A stretch of DNA of 64,000 nucleotides from Actinophytocola algeriensis (GTDB lineage Bacteria; Actinomycetota; Actinomycetes; Mycobacteriales; Pseudonocardiaceae), in NCBI RefSeq assembly GCF_014203735.1, contig NZ_JACHJQ010000012.1, positions 124,001 to 188,000 of the forward strand. The letters are read 5' to 3'. A program made the position numbers and the translations under genes. The notes below the pieces were generated by a model. It worked only from the letters and a program-made list of their open reading frames with translations, searched no databases and had not been told where the DNA came from. Shown one piece after another: positions 33,801 to 39,810 of the stretch (positions are counted from its first letter, which is position 1; each line of letters starts with the position of its first letter).

Positions 33801-35334
33801 CTGCCTGCAGCTGCGGGCGGACAACGCCTACCAGGTCGCCAACTTCCGCAACCAGATCGACGTCTGCCGCACCAACAAGGCGCCGAGCACCGCGTTCCGC
33901 TCGTTCGGTGACGTCCAGGGCAAGCTGATCACCGAGAACGCGATCGACGACGCGGCGTTCGCCGCCGGTCTCGACCCGGTCGACGTGCGGGAGAAGAACC
34001 TGTACAAGCGCGGGGACGTCACTCCGTTCGGGCAGAGCCTGACCTACTGCTACATGCGTGAGGTCTGGTCGTACCTGCGGGAGAAGAGCCGCTACGACGA
34101 GCGCAGGGCGCGGGTCGCCACGTTCAACCGGGAGAACCGGTGGCGCAAGCAGGGCATCGCGATGATGCCGGTGAAGTACGGCTCCGGCTACAACCTGGTC
34201 CAGCTCGAACAGGCGGCCGTGCACGTCGCGGTGTACGCGGGTGACGGCAGCGTGGTGATCCACCAGGGCGGCGTCGAGATGGGGCAGGGCCTCACCACCC
34301 GGGTCGAGCAGGTCGCCTCCTACGTGCTGAACGTGCCGTTCGACCTGCTGCGGATCGAGCTGCCGAACACCGGGGTGGTCCCGAACCCGACCAGCACGGG
34401 CGCCTCCACCGGCACGTCCTACAGCGCCGAGGCGGTCAAGCAGGCGTGTGAACGGCTGCGCGGGCGGCTCGTCGAGTTCGGCTACCGGATGCTGGAGGAG
34501 AACGGTCCGGACTGGTGCTGTGCCAACCAGATCGACTTCTGGAACTACGGCAAGCAGGGCTGGGCCACGCCGTTGACCAACCCGGTCACCAACACCACCC
34601 GGTTGATCTGGCAGAACCTCGTCCAGGTCGCCTACCAGCAGCGCGTCGACCTGGTCGTGTCGGGCACCGTCCCCATGACCGGGGGCGAGGACCCGGTGCC
34701 CGCCCTGACCTACAAGCCGATGGCCGAGCAGCACGACATCCCGGGCGTCGAGGTCGATCGCACGGCACGGCCGGGCGGGGCGGTCGACCAGTTCTGCGAT
34801 TTCACCTACTCCGCCGCGTGCGCCACGGTCGAGGTCGACATCCTCACCGGCGAAGTGAAGGTGCTCAGCGCCGACATCGCCTACGACATCGGCTGGAGCC
34901 TCAACCCCGCGCTGGACATCGGCCAGGTGGAGGGCGCGTTCGTGCAGGGCATCGGCTACGTGCTGACCGAGGACCTCGTGTTCCAGCCTGCGGGCACGCC
35001 AGGCGAAGGCCGGCTCAACACGGTCAACACCTGGCGGTACAAGCCGCCCGCGGTGACCACGATCCCACTGGAGTTCAACACCCACCTGTTCCCGCGCGAC
35101 CTCGCGGCCGACGTGCCGGAGAACCCGGCGAACGTGTTGTCCGCCAAGGAGGTCGGCGAACCGCCGCTGGTCCTCGCGACCAGTGTGTTCCTCGCGGTCA
35201 AGGACGCGGTGCGGGCCTCGCGGCTCGAACGCGGTCTCGACGGTCTGTTCCGGATGGACGCGCCCGCGACGGTGCAGGAGGTCCGTCGCGCGTGTGCTGT
35301 CGACCTGTCACTGAACCAGGAGCGTGTGTCATGA
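30847..35334 (+). CDS. Fused molybdenum hydroxylase (xanthine dehydrogenase family)
   Basis: 1,495 residues holding all three parts of a xanthine-oxidase-family enzyme in one chain. Plant-type [2Fe-2S]: C43, C48, C51, C73. Second [2Fe-2S]: CGYC at 171-174 and CRCTGYRPI; between the two is an extra segment of about 50 residues rich in Ala/Arg/Glu (about 105-155). FAD domain: NAATLAGN near 390. Moco domain: QVGGGYGGKTEQ, TAFRSFGDVQGK, QGGVEMGQG and the active-site Glu in KEVGEPPLVLA. Substrate-pocket positions differ from xanthine dehydrogenase (TAFRGFGGPQ is replaced, GGKET reads GGKTE), so hypoxanthine/xanthine should not be assumed. No Moco chaperone (XdhC) is nearby. It overlaps the DyP-GRE gene by ATGA, so the two are made together. 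Confidence 0.85.
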   Translation: MTDTVSFYLNGERVTLENPAPDLLLIDYLRSPDVGLTGAKKGCGQGGCGACTVILSTRDAGTGEFTHRSINSCLRPVCSLDGLALTTIEGTGETVRPAPEHLAHQLAYSRTAAPAVYVTSREADAAKAASQSRAEARTATARALDDVSPEGELTGMNPVAYRLAANNGTQCGYCTTGFVMNMCALLDRQPSPTKRQIEDAFDGNLCRCTGYRPILTGLETFADDWTPVDEEHRMKCLTEEALSAMTPAAGARIPLPPDDGPAPGPHRLVSGGRVWVRPATLAELGALLREFDDMPTRMVNGNTSYGVYPDEVRAAEVLIDIQLVPELLGHTVGEQWADVGAATTYSELIELLDRVRSDRDLAENTAVGAMWLMSRRTAGTIVRNAATLAGNTMLVLAHVEDGEPFPSDLLTTLVAVGAEVTVWQALTDGEPRRLPLAELVGEVLADPACLRGLVILRYHLPLVADDDEAVFAQKVALRDVNAHSLVNVTTALRLDGTVVEAATVVFGGIAPVPWHAEATEERLRSGPLSLDDFPLLAATLRDEVRAELSRWRDRMASVPWEGITDTYRVDLAVSFLYKAIVNALVAFSPESVPPRDWSAGVSTWGRWPLSGGRQSYVIQDWKAPVSQPYIKLMAFYQATGKVTYTHETPVSPRAVNAAFVQSRMPLADYHFRLPHSEDPVDRAVLAEFLTAHRPGFVALVGHEELPDHGINLQGMGGDQPLLAQRRVSYVGQAIALVVAETEQQAHDIAAYVTERCVGYAAVDDWPPEWRDPVLSIEQAIELGSVFPDYPKSASFNSHIWRITRPDSDLSWSELDDPLDRAVTVRSVTVDGIECVVVGNTQSTGGQAHFYLETQACVVEPMDGDRWRVVPSTQSPMEMHQTAAMALGVEYHRVEVDVPQVGGGYGGKTEQARFVVGPALVAANALDRPVRLVLPRDADTAMIGKRHAVYGRYQVAIDRTGLLHGLDTAMWADGGAFYDCSFIVTNCLQLRADNAYQVANFRNQIDVCRTNKAPSTAFRSFGDVQGKLITENAIDDAAFAAGLDPVDVREKNLYKRGDVTPFGQSLTYCYMREVWSYLREKSRYDERRARVATFNRENRWRKQGIAMMPVKYGSGYNLVQLEQAAVHVAVYAGDGSVVIHQGGVEMGQGLTTRVEQVASYVLNVPFDLLRIELPNTGVVPNPTSTGASTGTSYSAEAVKQACERLRGRLVEFGYRMLEENGPDWCCANQIDFWNYGKQGWATPLTNPVTNTTRLIWQNLVQVAYQQRVDLVVSGTVPMTGGEDPVPALTYKPMAEQHDIPGVEVDRTARPGGAVDQFCDFTYSAACATVEVDILTGEVKVLSADIAYDIGWSLNPALDIGQVEGAFVQGIGYVLTEDLVFQPAGTPGEGRLNTVNTWRYKPPAVTTIPLEFNTHLFPRDLAADVPENPANVLSAKEVGEPPLVLATSVFLAVKDAVRASRLERGLDGLFRMDAPATVQEVRRACAVDLSLNQERVS

Positions 35335-38300
35335 CGGAATCCGTGCTGCGGGAACAGACGGTCGCCGCGGCCGACGAACAGAGCCACGACATCTGGTCGC
35401 ACGTGCAGCGGGGGCTGGTCTACCCGGCGCCACACGCGCTGTTCGCCACGTTCTGGGCGGACGAGAGCGGCAGGCCGCTGACCCGCGCCGTGCTGCGGCG
35501 AACGGTGGCGCGGCTACGCCTGCGCATCCACGAACAGCACGGCAGCTCCAACACCACGGCGGTCGCGGGTGTCGGGTTCCGGCGGTGGGTGCACTGGTGC
35601 GCGGAGGACGGGTCCGCGTTGCCCGCCGGGATGCGGGTGTTGTTCCCGTCCTCCGGCGAGCCGGAGGTCTCGACGGTGTTCGAGCGCTCCTCCGGCACGT
35701 TCACCGACTCCGGGGCCGACCTGTGGTTCCACATCAAGTCCGACGTGGCGAAGCACTGCCGCGCGGTGTTCGACCACCTGGCCGAACTGCTCGAACGGGA
35801 AGGGTGCGTCGACGCGCGGCGCACCGTGTACCAGGAGGCGGCCACCAAGTCGCTGCGCCCCGACGGGCGCGGCGGCAAGGTCGTCGGCAGCCGGTTCTCC
35901 GAGAACCTCAACAACCCGACGGATCCGGTGACGCTGCGCAGGCACGTGATCGTCGGCGAGGAGGACCCGGCCCACCTCGGTGGGTCGTTCGCGCTCGCGC
36001 AGCGGTTCACGATCAACTGGGAGCGGGTGCTCGACCACCCGCCCCAGGGCATCGAGGACATGGTCGGCCGCACCACCTCGGACACCTTCATCCCGTCCAA
36101 AGAGGACCGGAGTCACATCAAACGGGCCCGGGTACAGGACGAGCAGGGCGACTCGACTCCGGTGCTGCGGCTGAGCCTGCCGTTCGGGCAGTCCCGGGCG
36201 GTGACCGACGACGCGATGCGGGAGAAGGGCGCGAGCCTGCGCGACGAGGCCGGGGTGTACTTCGCGGCGTTCAGCCGCAGCACACACGTGCTGGAAACCA
36301 TCATGAACCAGCAGATCGGGGGCGAGCCGGGGTACATGGCCGACCGGCTGCTCGCCAACGTGCACTCCGATCTCGGTGGCTTCTACTACGTGCCGAGCCA
36401 GGACGAGCTGGGGCTCGACCCACTGGAGATCGCCGACCTGGACGAGACCGACTGGAAGCGTTTCCCCGGGGTGGACTGGCGCAGGCTCGACCGGCACTTC
36501 AACCAGCGGTCGGCCAACGGCTACATGTACTACAACCACAAGGACTACCTGTTCCGGATGGCCACGATGACCGGCCCGGACCGGGACAAGTACCTGCCGC
36601 CGTCGCGCCGTGTGCTGGAGTTGCTGGCCACCACGTTCTCGCGCTGGCAGGACAACTGGTACTTCGACCACCGCCAGCAGGAGCCGCACCACCTCGAGCA
36701 CTACCTGCGGAACAGGTTCGCCGACGGCGACCCGGACGCCGAGGTCGAACGGATCATGGCGCTGCCCGTGGCGGAACGGATGGGCTGGGCGATCAAGGTC
36801 GGTCTCGGTGAGGTGTTCGCCGGGACGGACTACGGGTTCCGGGGCAGGCGGCGCGACCAGGACGGCAACTGGGTCAACGGCGCGGACACCTACCGGATCA
36901 GCCCCCAGGAGCTGATCGTCGGCGCGATGCCGAACCTGAGCCTCGGCCAGGGCCGGTACGTCATCGACTACGCGCGGGAGGACGAGCAGCTGCCCAACTT
37001 CATCCTCGGGCTGAGCTCGTCCTCGGGCGTCGGTCACGTCGTGCCCGGCTTCCAGCGTGCGCTGGAGCTGGGCATCGGGGGACTTGCCGAGTGGGTGTCG
37101 TCGCGGCTGAACGCGTGCGGGCCGGCAGAGGAGGAGAAGGCATCGTTCCTGCGGGGTGTGCTGCTGGCGCTGGAGGGGGTGGCCGAGTACTGCCGGTCCT
37201 ACGCGCGGCTCGCCAGGGAACTCGCGGACCGGCCGGGACAGACCGAGACCGACAACCTGCTCGCCATCGCGGACCGGATGGACCGGCTGGCGACCGAGCG
37301 GCCCGCCTCGATGCTCGAGGCCGCCCAGCTCGTGTTCACCCTGCACTCGTGCCTGCACCTGGTCGGCGAACCCACCGCGGTCGGCCGCCTCGACCAGCTG
37401 CTGTACCCGTTCTACCGGTCCGAGGTGGACGCGGGGACCCTCGACCGGGACCGGGCGCAGGAGATCATCGACTGTTTCTGGATCAAGCTGGGCGAGAAGG
37501 TGCAGCCAAACCGGTTGTTCCTCGATGACCACCAGCCCTGGGGCAACCTGGCCATGGGCGGGATGAGCGGCAACTACCCGCAGGGCGGGTCGAACAACCA
37601 GTGGATCCAGCAGGTCACCGTCGGCGGCACCGTCGCAGACGACAGCCCGGGTGCCGGTGCACCCGCGTACAACGACATCACCCTGCTGTGCCTGCGCGCG
37701 GCGCGACGGCTGCCGCTCAACGCCCCGTGCCTTTCGCTGCGCACCCGGCCGGACATGCCGGTGAACTACGCCGAGGAGGCGGCACTCGCGCTGCTGTCCG
37801 GTGGCGCGCACCCCATCCTGCTCAACGACGACAAGGTGATCCCCGGTCTGATGGACAGCGGGGAACGGATCGGCGCGGGGGCACAGGTCGCGGACAAGGC
37901 CGGTGCGCGCTGGCGCAGCAAGGTCGACATCGTCGCCGCCCGCGACTACGCCTGCGACGGCTGCTACGAGCCGCAGTTCACCGGGCGGAACTGGTTCACC
38001 CTCGGTGGCGTAATCACCCTCCAGGCCCTGGAGGCCGCGCTCAACCGCGGCAAGTCGTGGGCGACGGCGGGCCCCATGTACTTCCGGGGTCAGAAGGTCT
38101 CGTTCATGTCCGAGGACCCGGCGCAGATCACCACCTACGCGCGGCTGGAGGAGCTGTTCATCGGGCACCTGCGGTGGATGTACGCGCGGCAGACCGACCA
38201 GCTGCTCGGCGTGTTCGGGCAGATGAGCGCCGTGTGCCCGTCGCCGCTGCTGTCGTGTTTCATCGACGACTGCGTCGACAAGGGCATGGACTACTACGCG

Positions 38301-39230
38301 GGCGGCGCGCGGTACAACGTGGTCGGCCCGTGCTTCACCGCGCTCGCCAACACGATCGACTCGCTGTGGGCCATCCGCCACATGGTGTTCGACCCCCGCA
38401 CGGCGGTGACCTCGCTGCCCGAGCTGGCCGAGGCACTCATTTGCGACTGGGGCGAGTCGATGACCGAACCGTTCGTGAGCACGCTGGCCGGTCCGGCCAG
38501 GATCGCGGCCAGGGCCGACCGGTTCCGGCGGCTGCGCGCGGTGGCGATGAGCCTGCCCAAGTACGGCCGGGGCGACGTCGAAGTCGACCGGTTCGGCGAC
38601 GCGCTGCTGTCCCGCGTCGCGGCAGCGGCGGTGTCGGTCTACACCGACCCGGTCGAACCGACCGCACGGAAGATGGTGTCGCTCGCGCAGCGGTACGGCA
38701 CGGCCGAGCACCCGTTCGGCCTGCAGATCCAGCCGGGCACCGGCACGTTCGAGAGCTACCTCGAGTTCGGCGCGATGTGCGGCGCGTCGGCCGACGGCAG
38801 GCGCAGCGGGCAGCCACTCGCGTCGGACCTCAGCCCCGCCCCGGGGTATGCCGACCAGCCGGTGGCCGGGCGGGAGGAGCCGATGCTCACGACGCTCGCC
38901 GGGTTCACCGGCGACGGCACCGCCGCCATGTGGAACGTGGCACCGACCGACTACAACATCGGCGAGGACTTCCCGGCCGACGCACTGTCCGAGGTGATCA
39001 GGGCCTTCGCCTCGGGCGTCGGCTCGAACCTGCTGACCGTCACCTGTGCCGACCGGGAGACCTTCGACGGTGCGTGCCGTGACCCGGAGCGCTACGACCT
39101 GGTGCGCGCCAGGATGGGCGGCTGGTCGGAGTTCTTCGTCGCGATGTTCCCCGCGCACCAGCAACAGCACCTGCGCCGCCCGGTCAGCGTCCCGGACGCG
39201 CCGACGCCGGAGCCGAGGACCGGCGACTGA
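35331..39230 (+). CDS. DyP-type peroxidase / glycyl radical enzyme fusion
   Basis: 1,299 residues, uninterrupted, with AGGAG 8 nt before the ATG, which overlaps the upstream stop. Residues about 70-350 resemble a dye-decolorizing peroxidase: IxSK-EDRSHI with H262 as the likely haem ligand, LRLSLPFGQSR and GVYFAAFSRS. The distal GxxDG is replaced by GSRFSENLNNP (186-196), so the usual catalytic Asp is missing. From about 420 to the end is a PFL/diol-dehydratase-type glycyl radical enzyme: QELIVG near 526-531, thiyl C878 with E880 in CDGCYEP, and the radical loop RMGGWS with G1264, where the canonical RVxGY has Trp for Tyr. No activating radical-SAM enzyme is in the window. Reaction unknown; each half is separately convincing, and I know of no characterised protein with this fusion. 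Confidence 0.82.
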   Translation: MTESVLREQTVAAADEQSHDIWSHVQRGLVYPAPHALFATFWADESGRPLTRAVLRRTVARLRLRIHEQHGSSNTTAVAGVGFRRWVHWCAEDGSALPAGMRVLFPSSGEPEVSTVFERSSGTFTDSGADLWFHIKSDVAKHCRAVFDHLAELLEREGCVDARRTVYQEAATKSLRPDGRGGKVVGSRFSENLNNPTDPVTLRRHVIVGEEDPAHLGGSFALAQRFTINWERVLDHPPQGIEDMVGRTTSDTFIPSKEDRSHIKRARVQDEQGDSTPVLRLSLPFGQSRAVTDDAMREKGASLRDEAGVYFAAFSRSTHVLETIMNQQIGGEPGYMADRLLANVHSDLGGFYYVPSQDELGLDPLEIADLDETDWKRFPGVDWRRLDRHFNQRSANGYMYYNHKDYLFRMATMTGPDRDKYLPPSRRVLELLATTFSRWQDNWYFDHRQQEPHHLEHYLRNRFADGDPDAEVERIMALPVAERMGWAIKVGLGEVFAGTDYGFRGRRRDQDGNWVNGADTYRISPQELIVGAMPNLSLGQGRYVIDYAREDEQLPNFILGLSSSSGVGHVVPGFQRALELGIGGLAEWVSSRLNACGPAEEEKASFLRGVLLALEGVAEYCRSYARLARELADRPGQTETDNLLAIADRMDRLATERPASMLEAAQLVFTLHSCLHLVGEPTAVGRLDQLLYPFYRSEVDAGTLDRDRAQEIIDCFWIKLGEKVQPNRLFLDDHQPWGNLAMGGMSGNYPQGGSNNQWIQQVTVGGTVADDSPGAGAPAYNDITLLCLRAARRLPLNAPCLSLRTRPDMPVNYAEEAALALLSGGAHPILLNDDKVIPGLMDSGERIGAGAQVADKAGARWRSKVDIVAARDYACDGCYEPQFTGRNWFTLGGVITLQALEAALNRGKSWATAGPMYFRGQKVSFMSEDPAQITTYARLEELFIGHLRWMYARQTDQLLGVFGQMSAVCPSPLLSCFIDDCVDKGMDYYAGGARYNVVGPCFTALANTIDSLWAIRHMVFDPRTAVTSLPELAEALICDWGESMTEPFVSTLAGPARIAARADRFRRLRAVAMSLPKYGRGDVEVDRFGDALLSRVAAAAVSVYTDPVEPTARKMVSLAQRYGTAEHPFGLQIQPGTGTFESYLEFGAMCGASADGRRSGQPLASDLSPAPGYADQPVAGREEPMLTTLAGFTGDGTAAMWNVAPTDYNIGEDFPADALSEVIRAFASGVGSNLLTVTCADRETFDGACRDPERYDLVRARMGGWSEFFVAMFPAHQQQHLRRPVSVPDAPTPEPRTGD

Positions 39231-39413
39231 CCGAGCCGCCCGATCTCGAGCAGGACCCGGCGCGGCTCGGTGGCGAACATCAGCTGATCGGTGGAGTTCG
39301 CAGTAGCCGCGACACGATCGGGTCGTCTTGCGGCCACAACTGTAGTTGATCTTGATTCGCCGGTTGGGAACTGCTGAAGTGTGCGCTTCCCAACCAGGAA
39401 AGGCAAAGTACAC

Positions 39414-39695
39414 ATGACTCGCACTCGCATGACTGTCGCCGCGGCGGCACTGGCTTTTCTTGGGGTGCTCGCCACCCCCGCTTTCGCCAGCGCGGAGCTG
39501 TCCGGCAACGCCCCCATCGCGAGCAGTGCCGACTCGCGCGCGACCAGCGACCTTCCGCTCGTCGGCGGCCTGCTTGGTGGAAGTGGTGCCGGTGGCCTGA
39601 CCGACGGCCTTCCGCTTGTCGGCGGCCTGCTTGGTGGAAGTGGTGCCGGTGGCCTGACCGACGGCCTTCCGCTCGTCGGCGGCCTGCTCGGTTAG
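39414..39695 (+). CDS. Small exported Gly/Leu-repeat protein
   Basis: 93 residues. A clear Sec signal peptide (MTVAAAALAFLGVLA, cleavage after ATPAFASA near 27) is followed by a short linker and the repeat LPLVGGLLGGSGAGGLTDG at 47-65 and 66-84, with a half unit at 85-93. The ATG at 39414 follows AGGAAAGG. Such hydrophobic Gly/Leu secreted peptides are widespread in actinomycetes, where they are unannotated or compared with chaplin-like surface proteins; I infer a cell-surface or aerial-growth role with low certainty. It stands alone and ends at a strong terminator. Confidence 0.7.
   Translation: MTRTRMTVAAAALAFLGVLATPAFASAELSGNAPIASSADSRATSDLPLVGGLLGGSGAGGLTDGLPLVGGLLGGSGAGGLTDGLPLVGGLLG
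39552..39692 (+). repeat. 57-bp in-gene tandem repeat, 2.5 copies
   Basis: Units at 39552-39608 and 39609-39665 differ at a single synonymous position (CTC versus CTT in the codon for leucine), followed by a partial unit at 39666-39692. The near-identity at the DNA level points to recent duplication or gene conversion, and makes copy number prone to change. Confidence 0.85.
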
Positions 39696-39711
39696 GCGTC
39701 CGCCGAGGGCG

Positions 39712-39747
39712 ACTGCCCGCCATCCCAGGGACGGGATGGCGGGCAGT
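39712..39747. terminator. Bidirectional hairpin terminator
   Basis: ACTGCCCGCCATCCC (39712-39726) pairs perfectly with 39733-39747 across the loop AGGGAC. It lies between the convergent small exported protein gene and the LAL regulator gene. A 15-bp GC-rich stem with short loop is a strong terminator in both directions. Confidence 0.85.
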
Positions 39748-39810
39748 GTCACGAAGGGTCCGACCTGGCGCGCACCGGCGTGGTTCCAGACTGGTGTGGC
39801 CAGTAGGCGG

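Noticed and set aside
35331-39230. Annotating the protein only as pyruvate formate-lyase
   Set aside because: The glycyl radical domain lacks the adjacent double-cysteine of PFL, has a CxGCxEP context as in dehydratase/decarboxylase-type enzymes, and carries a large peroxidase-like domain.
39552-39692. Direct repeats that might be a CRISPR array
   Set aside because: The units are contiguous without spacers and encode a protein repeat with a signal peptide; no cas genes are near.
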